The position numbers were made by a program, and so were the translations under genes. A stretch of 58,896 bases of DNA from CAZGVV01 sp964529155 (GTDB lineage: Bacteria; Pseudomonadota; Alphaproteobacteria; Rickettsiales; SXRF01), in the NCBI GenBank assembly GCA_964529155.1, contig CAZGVV010000002.1, positions 1 to 58,896 of the forward strand, in the 5' to 3' direction. How positions within the stretch are numbered: the first letter of the stretch is position 1; each line of letters opens with the position of its first letter. A model generated the notes under the pieces. It was not told where the DNA came from. It saw only the letters and a list, made by a program, of their open reading frames with translations, and ran no database searches. This document shows, in pieces, positions 48,126 to 56,480 of this stretch.

Positions 48126-49827
48126 GTGGCCTGCTCCAGCAATTTTTGCGCGGCGCGGCGGGCTTCTATGGTGATGGTGCTACCGGCAAGCATGCGGGCT
48201 AATTCTTCTTCGCGTGCATCGGCATCCAGCACCTGAACAGCGGTACGGACTTCGCCGCGAATGGTGCGTTTCTCAATTTTTAAATGATGTGCGCCCCGCG
48301 CCGCTACTTGCGGCAAATGAGTAACGACCAGCACTTGCGCAACGCGGCTGAGCAGGGCCAGGCGCGCGCCAATCGCATCCGCCGCTGCGCCGCCCGTGCC
48401 GCTGTCAATCTCATCAAAAATAAGTGTGGGGGTAGCGCGGATTTCGGAGAGCGCGACTTTCAGGGCCAGCATGAAGCGGGCAAGCTCGCCGCCCGATGCG
48501 ATTTTATGAATAGGTGCAAAAATGGGCTCGGCGCGCCCGGCATTGGTAGCTGCTTCAAAAGCCACCGCGTCTGCCCCATGGGCCGACCACTGCGATTCCG
48601 CCACCGGCTCCACGCGCACACGAAAGCGGGCGTTTTCCATTTTGAGCGGCGCGAGTTCGGCCTGGACGCGCTTTTCCAGTGCAGTGGCGGATTTTAGGCG
48701 TTTAGCATTCAAGGCGTCTGCCGCGAGGGCGAATGCCTGCCTGCCTGCCGCTTCCGCTTTTTTTACGGCGCTCAGCTCATTTTCGCGTGAGATGAGTGTA
48801 GCCAGTTTTGATTCGGCTTCCCCGCGCAGTTTCGGCAATTCTTCCACCGGTAAATTATATTTACGGCCAGCGGCTTTCAGGGCGAATAAGCGTTCTTCGA
48901 TGGCTTCTAGTTTTTGCGGATCATACGGCGCGCTGCGGCCCATTTCTTCCAGCGCATCCACCGCTTCATCGGCGGCGTTAGCGGCACGGTCCAGCGCGTC
49001 AATAATGGGAGTGAACCGCTCACCTGCGCCAAGGGGGGAGCGCATCAGTGTACGCTGCGCGCCGCGTAATGCAGTGACGACATTGGGCGCATTGGCGATT
49101 TCCTTAAGTGCGTCATTGAGCGTATCAAACAGTTTTTCGCTTTGCATCATGGTCAGGCGCTGATCGGCCAGCGCATCTTCCTCCCCGGCTTGCGGATTTA
49201 GCGTCGAGAGTTCTTTGGCGATATGCCGCAGCCAGTCCTCTTCCCGGGCGCCTGCGGCCAGCTCCGCTTCCAGTGCGGCGCGTGCGGCTGCCGCGTGCTG
49301 GTGCAGGAAGCCGGCCAGATGGCTTCTGCGGTGTGCCAGGCGGTATAAGCGGTTTCGATGGCGCTGAGATCATGCTGGCCAAAGGCATCGAGCAGGGCGC
49401 GGTGGATGGTGGCGTCCAGCAAGCCGCGGCTGTCGTGCTGTCCATGCACTTCCACCAGCGTTTCTCCGATGCGTTTGAGGGCGGCGACACTTATGGGAGC
49501 GTCATTGACCAGGCAGCGCGTTTTTCCATCCCGCGCCAGGGTGCGGCGGATGATGAGGGAGGGAGCGTCCTCCAGTTCCAGTTCGGCAAGTACCGCCCGC
49601 GCGCCCACATTATCGGCAATATCAAATTCTGCGGTCACGCTGCCCTGAGTTTCGCCGTGACGCAACAGCGACGCTTCCGCGCGCCCTCCCAGTGCTAACC
49701 CCAATGCATCCAGCAGGATGGATTTCCCGGCACCGGTTTCCCCGGTAAGCACGCACAGGCCTTTGGCGAAGGTGACGTCGCAGGACTCGATCAGCACGAT
49801 ATTGCGAATGGAAAGTTGGGTTAGCAT
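48122..49827 (-). pseudogene. recN: DNA repair protein RecN, frameshifted
   Basis: SMC-like ATPase of double-strand-break repair, present in two frames. The 5' part (from ATG 49827) has LTQLSIRNIVLIESC, Walker A GETGAGKSILLDALGL and VEVHGQHDSRGLLD, and becomes nonsense after TAYTAWHTAEA. A second frame then carries the sequence on: LAGFLHQHAAAARAALEAEL, EEDWLRHIAKEL and MMQSEKLFDTLND, down to IASGGELARFMLALK, TLIFDEIDSGTGG and VTHLPQVAARGAHH. The shift lies at about 49317-49324 and is cured by one extra base, giving about 568 aa, close to the normal 550-560. Everything else is intact, so a sequencing or assembly error is as likely as a real mutation. It is flanked by bamD and ligA as expected. 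Confidence 0.88.
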
Positions 49828-49833
49828 GGCGCG

Positions 49834-50640
49834 CTATTCTTTCCCGGTGTAATCCTGGCCTATATTGGCATCATTGGTTTTGTTGGTAAGTAATGCGTAA
49901 GAGGCGTGATACCAGGTGCTTCCGGGGAAATTATGCCCCAGCACCGCGCCATATTTTTTCGCTTCTTCCACGACTCCAAGCTTTAAGTAGCATTCAACCA
50001 GGCGCTCCAAAGCTTCCGGTACGTGGCTGGTGGTTTGGTAGCTTTCCACCACATAACGGAAACGGTTAATGGCCGCTAAATACTGGTCATGGCGTAAATA
50101 ATAGCGGCCGATGGTCATTTCCTTGCCGGCGAGGTGGTCATAGGTGAGGTCCAGCTTTAACTTGGCGTCTTTGGCGTATTCCGTGCCAGGAAAGCGACGC
50201 ACGACTTCGGTCAGCGCTTGCAGGGCTTGCTCGGTGATTTTCTGGTCGCGCTGGACATCTGTGATTTGTTCGTAATAGCACAAGGCAATGAGATAATAGG
50301 CGTAGGGCGTTGAACTGTTGCCGGGGTGCATTTTGGTGAAGCGTTCCAGGATGGACGTGGCCTGGGTGTAATCCCCGCTACGGTAAGCGGCGTAAGCGGC
50401 CATGATCTGTGCACGCGTAGCCCAGTCAGATGCCGGGTGCTGGCGCTCTACTTCTTCAAACGCTTTAATGGAATCCTTGAATTCCATGCCGAGCATTTTG
50501 TCATAAGCTTCGTCGTAAAGCGTGTCTACCGAAGCAGATGCGGCAGGATTATCGGCGTCTTCCTTGTCGCCGCAGGCGGTGAGCAGGAGGATGATGGCGA
50601 ACAATGGGAGGAGAGGAAAATAAACGCGCATGCCGCACAT
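49834..50640 (-). CDS. bamD: Outer membrane assembly lipoprotein BamD (ComL)
   Basis: Essential lipoprotein of the BAM complex, which inserts beta-barrels in the outer membrane. The signal ends in a lipobox (FAIILLLTACGDK), after which the lipid-attached Cys begins the mature protein. Five TPR-like helical pairs follow: LYDEAYDKMLGMEFKDSIKAFEEVERQHPASDWA, YRSGDYTQATSILERFTKMHP, then FPGTEYAKDAKLKLDLTYDHLAGKEMTIGRYYL and the conserved YLAAINRFRYVVESYQTT (family segments). MRVYF at 50628 may be the real start instead of 50640, giving 264 aa. It lies between lpxC and recN, six bases from recN. Confidence 0.94.
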   Translation of the reverse strand: MCGMRVYFPLLPLFAIILLLTACGDKEDADNPAASASVDTLYDEAYDKMLGMEFKDSIKAFEEVERQHPASDWATRAQIMAAYAAYRSGDYTQATSILERFTKMHPGNSSTPYAYYLIALCYYEQITDVQRDQKITEQALQALTEVVRRFPGTEYAKDAKLKLDLTYDHLAGKEMTIGRYYLRHDQYLAAINRFRYVVESYQTTSHVPEALERLVECYLKLGVVEEAKKYGAVLGHNFPGSTWYHASYALLTNKTNDANIGQDYTGKE

Positions 50641-50668
50641 TAGAAGGCCGCGCCTTTCTAATCAAGCC

Positions 50669-51610
50669 TTAAGCAAAGGCGTAGGTGCTAATGCTTTCGG
50701 TGGGGGCAGTGGTAACGGCGGTAACGGCTTCCCATGCGTCCGGGGCATCAAAGAGGGCGCGTAATAGGGCGTTATTGATGCCATGGCCTGGGCGAACAAA
50801 GGAAAACGCGCCTTCAATGCGCATACCAGCCAGATACACATCCCCTAAGCAATCCAATGCTTTATGGCGGATAAACTCATCATTAAAGCGCAGCCCTTCT
50901 TCATTCAGAATACGGTCTTCGCCAATAACAATGGCGTTTTCCAGCGAACCGCCGCGGGCTAAGCCCTGGGCGCGCAGCATTTCCACTTCATGGGCAAAGC
51001 CGAAGGTGCGGGCGGAAGCCAGGGCATCTTCAAACGTAACACCGGTGAAGTCATAGGCAGCGCGGGCGTAAGGCGCTAAGCGGTGACCAAAATCAATTTC
51101 CAGCTCCAGGGAGCAGCTATATTCTTCGCCTTCATAGGGGCGGAGTATGGCAACGCTGTTGCCCTGGCGTATTTCTACTTCACGCAGAATGCGCAGTATT
51201 TTGCGTGGTGCGCTTAAGCGGCGCGCCCCGACTTTAGCGATCAGCGCCGAAAAAGGAGCGGCGCTGCCATCCATGATCGGCACTTCCGGGCCGTCCAGAT
51301 CAACGATGGCGTTATCTATACCGGCGCCCCACAAGGCGGCCATGAGGTGTTCAATGGTAGCTACGCTTACGCCATGTGCATTAGTGAGCGTGGTGCCAAG
51401 GCGGGTGGCAGTGACCAGATCATAACGGGCGGGAATCCGTGCGATTTTAGCGTCTACGTCCTTACGGCGAAACACAATGCCGGTTCCACTCGGGGCAGGA
51501 CGCAGAATTAAACGAACGTCTTTGCCGCTGTGCAAACCAATACCAGCGCAATACGCAGCTTTTTTAAGCGTCGTTTGAAGGATGGGGGTAGAGGCCAGTG
51601 GTGTACTCAT
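50669..51610 (-). CDS. lpxC: UDP-3-O-acyl-N-acetylglucosamine deacetylase LpxC
   Basis: Zinc enzyme that commits precursors to lipid A. I use ATG 51610 (MSTPLASTPILQTTLKKA), giving 313 aa; a longer frame to 51640 adds ten residues without family character. Landmarks are GIGLHSGKDVRLILRPA, ATIEHLMAALWGAGIDN with the first zinc His, EVPIMDGSAAPF, the second His and Asp in NDEFIRHKALDCLGDVYL, and the catalytic His in VRPGHGINNALLRAL. Its presence shows that the cell makes LPS, in line with LptFG. It starts the minus-strand run to pepP. Confidence 0.96.
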   Translation of the reverse strand: MSTPLASTPILQTTLKKAAYCAGIGLHSGKDVRLILRPAPSGTGIVFRRKDVDAKIARIPARYDLVTATRLGTTLTNAHGVSVATIEHLMAALWGAGIDNAIVDLDGPEVPIMDGSAAPFSALIAKVGARRLSAPRKILRILREVEIRQGNSVAILRPYEGEEYSCSLELEIDFGHRLAPYARAAYDFTGVTFEDALASARTFGFAHEVEMLRAQGLARGGSLENAIVIGEDRILNEEGLRFNDEFIRHKALDCLGDVYLAGMRIEGAFSFVRPGHGINNALLRALFDAPDAWEAVTAVTTAPTESISTYAFA

Positions 51611-51683
51611 GCGTACACTATACCGGCATACCCCCGCCAAACCAAATCACAGTTTGTTGCGCTGTGTTACAGGGGGTTAGTGG

Positions 51684-51872
51684 TTAAGATGCATTTACCT
51701 TCTTGAGGCTGTTAAAGCAATGAAGCATTTCCTCTTTCAAGCGCAAATTCAATTTTTTAAGGGCACTTATTCGGGTCAGGTCCGGGTGCGGGTGCGCCAT
51801 TTCTTGTGCTATGTGGGCTTTGAGGGCGGCGCGTTTTTGCGAAATCGTCTCAATATGGGTCTCGATTGACAT
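51684..51872 (-). CDS. DUF465 (YdcH-like) small protein
   Basis: A 62-aa protein made of two helices with a turn. The family pattern is visible as HIETISQKRAALKAHIAQEMAHPHPDLTRISALKKLNLRLKEEM (read as helix, HPDLxxIxxLKKxxLxLK), the DUF465 core that pairs two antiparallel helices. Function is unknown; many bacteria have several copies, often under stress control. A good minus-strand promoter overlapping a palindrome lies upstream (51937-51971). Divergent from dps, with which it may share regulation. GGAGCAC seven bases upstream of ATG 51872 on the minus strand is the likely ribosome binding site. Confidence 0.87.
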   Translation of the reverse strand: MSIETHIETISQKRAALKAHIAQEMAHPHPDLTRISALKKLNLRLKEEMLHCFNSLKKVNAS

Positions 51873-51918
51873 AAGACAGTGCTCCCTAATTGAATTTTTA
51901 TAAAAAAATAAGGATACT

Positions 51919-51971
51919 GGAAATGGATAAATTTCCGCCTATAGTATAGGCAATCCGCCTTGTGATTTCAA
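51919..51971 (-). promoter_or_regulatory. DUF465 promoter with adjacent palindromes, dps intergenic region
   Basis: On the minus strand TTGAAA (51971-51966), a 17-base spacer and TATACT (51948-51943) match a sigma-70 promoter for the DUF465 gene. The perfect palindrome GCCTATA-G-TATAGGC (51937-51951) covers the -10 box, and directly beside it is GGAAAT-N6-ATTTCC (51919-51936). The pair of inverted repeats looks like an operator, possibly also controlling the divergent dps gene. Confidence 0.55.
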
Positions 51972-52036
51972 TCAAAACTCATAATTACTACAGAACTGAT
52001 GCTTTCTCTCCCTCATAATTTTTAAGGAGCTAGCCC

Positions 52037-52519
52037 ATGCATTCCACCCGGATTACCTTGCCGCTTACTACCCGTAAAAAAATTATAGCGCTTTTGTCAC
52101 AAAATTTAGCCGATGCCATTGATTTGTATAGCCAGATCAAGCAGGCGCATTGGAACGTGCGCGGACAGGATTTCATTGCGCTGCATGAACTGTTCGACAA
52201 GGTGGCGACCCTGGCGGCGGAACATGTGGATTTGCTGGCCGAACGCATTGCGCAATTAGGCGGAGAAACGCGTGGCACAGTACGTGTTGCAGCTAAGCAT
52301 TCGCGCTTGAGCGAGTATCCGCTCACCATCAGCGACGATAGGCAGCACGTCGCTGCGGTGGCCGATGTGATTGCGGCGGCGGGTGGAAATTACCGTAAAG
52401 CGATTACTCAGTCAGACGACGCAGGCGACGCCGTAACCGCCGATCTCTTCACCCAGATTGCTCGTGAATTAGACAAACAATTGTGGTTTGTGGAAGCGCA
52501 TTTGCAGGCAAACGATTAA
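52037..52519 (+). CDS. dps: Dps family ferritin-like DNA-protection protein
   Basis: Dodecameric iron-oxidising protein that protects DNA from peroxide, 160 aa. The ferroxidase site is in IKQAHWNVRGQDFIALHELFDKV (His, His, Asp) and AEHVDLLAERIAQLGG (Asp, Glu), all conserved. The C-terminal helix ends IARELDKQLWFVEAHLQ. AAGGAGC lies eight bases before ATG 52037. The gene overlaps the end of the convergent large repeat protein by four bases. Two palindromes upstream (51919-51951) could bind an oxidative-stress or iron regulator, but I do not recognise the site. Confidence 0.93.
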   Translation: MHSTRITLPLTTRKKIIALLSQNLADAIDLYSQIKQAHWNVRGQDFIALHELFDKVATLAAEHVDLLAERIAQLGGETRGTVRVAAKHSRLSEYPLTISDDRQHVAAVADVIAAAGGNYRKAITQSDDAGDAVTADLFTQIARELDKQLWFVEAHLQAND

Positions 52520-55500
52520 TTGGTCGAAGTGGCGGTTTTCGGGGCTTCTTCCTGCGGCTTGGTTTTGTAGCTTGCCAGGAAGCTTCGTGTTTGCCCTGCT
52601 TGCTGCAACACCAGTTGGAACGTGGCCGGGGCAACCGGAATGTCGGGTTGCGTCATAAAGTCAAATACGGCTTGCTGCGGCGTATTTTTCATGAGCGGGG
52701 TGAAATAATCGCGCATGTATTGCAGTTGCACCGCGTCTTCGGTGGCACGGTAGGCGGTGGCTAGCATGAGTAATTTGTCGCGGTCTTTTTGCGGCAGCAT
52801 CTCGGTGCTGCTGATCCGCGTTTTCATGGTTTGCTCAACGGAGGCAATAATTTTCAGCCATTCCTTTTGCTTCCACCAGGCGCGCAAGCGAATATCTTCA
52901 GCATCCACTCCTTTATCATTTTCTAAAATCGCCATGGCTTCGGTGTAATGATTTAATTCCACCAGCGCTTGCGCGGTAAGGCGATCGCGATCATCACGTA
53001 AATTTTGCGGGTTATCGCCATAGGTCGAATTTTCCAGCGCTTTTAACGCACGTTCCGGGTCACGGCTTGCTAAATAAATGCGCGCCAGCGCTGCGCCGGC
53101 ACGGCTACGGCTTTCGCGCTCATAATAAAAGCGCATGCGTTGTTCGAGCACGGCAGAGGCTTCGCTAAGCAGATCCAGTGTCATCAGGCGATCGGTCAGC
53201 GTGTTTACAATCCGGTCGCCGGCTTCATTGGTTGGCATCAAATCCCGGTAATCGTAATAAAGCGTCAACTGATCCAGCGGCGGCAGTTTGGCCGCTTCTC
53301 CTTTATCGAAAAGCTGAACGAAAGCATCATGCATTTTACGGTCTGCTTCTTCGGCATTCACCGTGCCGGCAAATTGTGTGGTTATGTCACGCCAGGTGTT
53401 GAGCGCGTTGATATAATCTCCTTTATCGGCATAGAGTCCGGCCAACACATTCAATACTTGCAATTCAAGGCTATCGCCACGCCATGATAGGCGCAGCCGC
53501 TCAAGTGTATGGATGGCGGCATCCGGCTCGATATTTTTAGCTTTTAATTGTTCGGTAACTTGTAAAAATACCGTATTGGCGCGGATGAAAGGGTGCTTGT
53601 AATCCAGAGCGAGTCTTTCCCATATTTTTTGTGCGTCGTCTTGTTTGCCGGTGGCATATTCGATACGGGCAGTTAAGAAATCGGCATATTCGCGTATGTC
53701 ATCTAATAATTTGTCCTTCTCCAGCGTATCCAGAATTTTAAACGCCATGTCGTAATTAGTGGCGGCGATAGCGCGGTCAGTAGCGACGACGGCGAGTTGC
53801 TGGCGGAATTTAGGCGGGTAGTGGCTGATGTATTTCTCATTATAGCCCATGTAATCAAATGCCTGATTCGCAGCGCCGAGCAATTCATTGGTGGCGGAGC
53901 GCCAATATTGGATTTCTTCATTGTTTTGCAGGCTTGGTGTCGAGAAATCCTGTGCTGCATCGGTGTAGCGCGCCATGGCGAAGTTGGCAGCACCCGATAA
54001 GGCGCTCAGGTGATTATTAACATAAAATTGCGGGTTGCTGCGCTCGATGTCTTTTAATACGCCCAACGCTTCCGGCGACATGCCGGTGCTTAGGTAAAGC
54101 TGCGCCAGCCGAAGCTTCGTTTTCAGTGACTTTTCCGGTAATTCGGCGGTGGCGTCTTCTGTGTGCAGTGCCTGGATTTGCTGATACAGGGGGATATCTT
54201 TTGCGGGTTTCCATTCATCATATGGAAACAATGTAGTCGCATTCGTTGCCGATGGTTTGCTGCCAGCGGCGGAAATATCGGGTTCAGGTAAATCTGACGA
54301 AAGATTGGCGCCGCTGCGGGTTCCTATGCGCACGCCATTTCTGACTTCATTAATCAACACATCGTCAGAAATACGAATAAGCGCGATACCGGCGGCGGTT
54401 TCGAGCAGCGAAAATTCGACGAAGCGCCGCGTAGGGTATAAGCCCTGGCCAGCTTTGAAGGACGGGATGACAATGAGCGTATCGCCTACATCGGGATCGG
54501 TTAAGGTAAGCGGTGGTGCGATTTCTAATGCCTGCACGAACAAATGCGGGGGTNNNNNNNNNNGCGGCACTGTATTGATGTCTACTTTCAACGGCATGGG
54601 CGGGCCGCTGGCCTGGGTGAGAAGCGCAATGCGCCATTCAAAGCTATTATCCTCTTTAGTCACGCTGGTACTGATGCCATCGGGCAGTTTCATACGCAGC
54701 ACGGTGGCTTGGCGATTGGGTAATTGGATCAGCGTAGGAAATAAATTAGAAGCGGATTCCTTCAGGCTGTTCCAGTCAACGGCGATGGGTTTGTCAAAGA
54801 TCATCCATAAATAGCCATTACGGGTAAATACCGCTGCGCCTACGCGCTCAGCCCACGGAAAGCGCATGACCATGCGGCCATCCTGTGCTCCGGCGAGGAT
54901 TTTGAGTATGCCGGGTTCGCTGGGTACGGCTGCCGTATTTAACGGAGGAGCCGGTGGCGCCGCTTGGGCAGAAGGGATGGTTTGCGGCACTGAAGCAGCG
55001 GCAGCGGGTTGTGCAGGTGCCGGTTCTTTTGTTGCAGCTTCGGCGGCAGGCGCTTCTGCGGGTGCGGGTTCCGGCGATTTTGCGGCCATTGTTTCAGCCG
55101 GCTGCGATTCCGGTTTTACCGGCTCTGTTTTTACCGGCTCTGTTTTTGCGGTATCCGTCGGTGGTGCTTCGGCTTTCGCAGGTGCTGGTGCTTGCGCTGT
55201 AGATTCCGTTGCCGGAGCACCAGCCGCAGGGGTGAGTTTTGCCATATGGCTTGCAGGTTTTGCGCTTGCTGTGGTGCGTGGTTTCGGGGGAGGCAGATCA
55301 ATAGGAGCATTCGCTTGTGCTACCGCATGGTAAGCGCGGGGATCTATGCCCAATAAATCAACGCCATTGACCGTATCACTCACAAAACTACGCACCCGGT
55401 ATGGCTGGTTTAGCGTGAGGGTAAGTATTTTCCTGCTGCCATCCAATTTTGCTGAGATGACATAAGGGGATAGCTGGCTGAGCATTTTATGGAAATCAAT

Positions 55501-55713
55501 ATCTGCCGGGCGTTCAAAGGAAATAACCAGTGTACGGCCGTTAGTGTTGGCCGATAAATACGTGCTGCGCGGCCACTCAAAGCTCAGGCGCGCGAAATCC
55601 CGAATGACTTCGCCGCGCACCAGCGGCAAATGGTCATTGCCTGCGGCTGGCGCTGTGGCAGGCAGGGGCAGCATAAGGGCGGCCATGAGGAGCGGTAAGT
55701 GATAGGAACGCAT
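52516..55713 (-). CDS. Large exported tetratricopeptide-like repeat protein (contains a sequence gap)
   Basis: A protein of about 1065 aa with unknown function. A signal peptide (about 1-24, LLMAALMLPLPATAPAAG) is followed by an N-terminal beta-rich domain (30-125, VRGEVIRDFARLSFEWPR; resembling AMIN-type folds), then a Pro/Ala/Glu/Lys-rich linker (145-265) and a second beta domain repeating the first (about 275-400, GRMVMRFPWAERVGAAVFTRNG). From about 500 to the end there are helical TPR-like repeats (AQLYLSTGMSPEALGVLKDIERSNPQ and similar). It is probably periplasmic and may scaffold envelope complexes. Ten Ns at 54554-54563 interrupt residues around 385; both sides share one frame. It follows no operon partner and overlaps dps at its end. 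Confidence 0.75.
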   Translation of the reverse strand: MRSYHLPLLMAALMLPLPATAPAAGNDHLPLVRGEVIRDFARLSFEWPRSTYLSANTNGRTLVISFERPADIDFHKMLSQLSPYVISAKLDGSRKILTLTLNQPYRVRSFVSDTVNGVDLLGIDPRAYHAVAQANAPIDLPPPKPRTTASAKPASHMAKLTPAAGAPATESTAQAPAPAKAEAPPTDTAKTEPVKTEPVKPESQPAETMAAKSPEPAPAEAPAAEAATKEPAPAQPAAAASVPQTIPSAQAAPPAPPLNTAAVPSEPGILKILAGAQDGRMVMRFPWAERVGAAVFTRNGYLWMIFDKPIAVDWNSLKESASNLFPTLIQLPNRQATVLRMKLPDGISTSVTKEDNSFEWRIALLTQASGPPMPLKVDINTVPXXXXPPHLFVQALEIAPPLTLTDPDVGDTLIVIPSFKAGQGLYPTRRFVEFSLLETAAGIALIRISDDVLINEVRNGVRIGTRSGANLSSDLPEPDISAAGSKPSATNATTLFPYDEWKPAKDIPLYQQIQALHTEDATAELPEKSLKTKLRLAQLYLSTGMSPEALGVLKDIERSNPQFYVNNHLSALSGAANFAMARYTDAAQDFSTPSLQNNEEIQYWRSATNELLGAANQAFDYMGYNEKYISHYPPKFRQQLAVVATDRAIAATNYDMAFKILDTLEKDKLLDDIREYADFLTARIEYATGKQDDAQKIWERLALDYKHPFIRANTVFLQVTEQLKAKNIEPDAAIHTLERLRLSWRGDSLELQVLNVLAGLYADKGDYINALNTWRDITTQFAGTVNAEEADRKMHDAFVQLFDKGEAAKLPPLDQLTLYYDYRDLMPTNEAGDRIVNTLTDRLMTLDLLSEASAVLEQRMRFYYERESRSRAGAALARIYLASRDPERALKALENSTYGDNPQNLRDDRDRLTAQALVELNHYTEAMAILENDKGVDAEDIRLRAWWKQKEWLKIIASVEQTMKTRISSTEMLPQKDRDKLLMLATAYRATEDAVQLQYMRDYFTPLMKNTPQQAVFDFMTQPDIPVAPATFQLVLQQAGQTRSFLASYKTKPQEEAPKTATSTN
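54554..54563. other. Sequence gap (10 Ns) inside the repeat-protein gene
   Basis: Undetermined bases interrupt the coding sequence between VDINTVP and PPHLFVQ. The frame is kept across ten Ns, but the true gap length is unknown, so residues may be missing. Confidence 0.95.
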
Positions 55714-55788
55714 GCCTAAATGGTAGCGTGAAATAATGCCAATGTCTTGCGATTTGATGTTGCGAAAATGCTATGCTATGTTCGTCCC

Positions 55789-55983
55789 ATGCGCTGGCTT
55801 GATATCTATGAAATTGCAATCGCTCTGGAAGAACACTACCCGGAGGCGGATAATATTAATCTGCGTTTTACCGATCTGCGCGAATGGGTGGTCAGCTTGC
55901 CGGAATTTTCTGATAATCCGCAAGGCTGTAATGAAAAAATCCTTGAAGCGATTCAGCAGGCATGGATCGACGAGCGGAGTTAA
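55789..55983 (+). CDS. iscX: IscX (YfhJ) iron-sulfur assembly adaptor
   Basis: A 64-aa acidic protein that binds the cysteine desulfurase IscS and iron, tuning iron-sulfur cluster assembly. MRWLDIYEIAIALEEHYPEAD, LRFTDLREWVVSLPEFSDNP and CNEKILEAIQQAWIDE match E. coli IscX along its whole length, including the DxxxIAxAL and NEKILEAIxxxW motifs. I take ATG 55789; the frame is open 14 codons further upstream but that part has no family match. In most bacteria iscX ends the isc operon; here it overlaps tsaE by 22 bases and no other isc gene is in the window. Confidence 0.93.
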   Translation: MRWLDIYEIAIALEEHYPEADNINLRFTDLREWVVSLPEFSDNPQGCNEKILEAIQQAWIDERS

Positions 55984-56438
55984 TCTCATTGCCGGATCCA
56001 CAGGCGACCGATGCCTGGGCGAGGGCGCTGGCATTGCGCGCCCAGATCGGCGATTGCATCGCGCTGAAAGGGGATTTGGGTGCAGGAAAAACGGCGTTTG
56101 CCCGGTCATTTATCCAAACATTGGCGCCGGGAGTGGGCAATATTGCAAGCCCGACCTTTATGCTGGCACAAAGCTACCCCAGCCTTGCCGGGGTGATCTG
56201 GCATTATGATTTATACCGCTTGAAAGTTGTTGAGGAATTGATGGAAATTGGCCTGGAAGATTCCCTGCAAGGGGCTATCACCCTCATCGAATGGCCGGAA
56301 ATCGCCCGGGGCTTTTTGCCGCCGGAGACGCTGTGGCTTACGCTGAGTGAAGGAAAAACCGCGCAGGCGCGCATACTGGAAGTTGCCGCTCCCCCTGCCT
56401 GGCGGGCGCGGCTGGACGGATTAATGGAAAAGAAATAA
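55962..56438 (+). CDS. tsaE: tRNA threonylcarbamoyladenosine biosynthesis ATPase TsaE
   Basis: P-loop ATPase of the TsaBDE complex, which makes t6A37 in ANN-decoding tRNAs. The 158-aa protein has KGDLGAGKTAFARSF (Lys43), SPTFMLAQSYP, IWHYDLYRL (the HxDxYR motif) and ITLIEWPEIARGFLP (Walker B-like). The ATG at 55962 lies within iscX and gives the usual length; a later start would cut the first strand. amgK and murU follow, the conserved alphaproteobacterial order. Confidence 0.93.
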   Translation: MDRRAELISLPDPQATDAWARALALRAQIGDCIALKGDLGAGKTAFARSFIQTLAPGVGNIASPTFMLAQSYPSLAGVIWHYDLYRLKVVEELMEIGLEDSLQGAITLIEWPEIARGFLPPETLWLTLSEGKTAQARILEVAAPPAWRARLDGLMEKK

Positions 56439-56480
56439 TAATAACGCATGTTCATAGCATTCGGGAAGTAGAGCATTATC

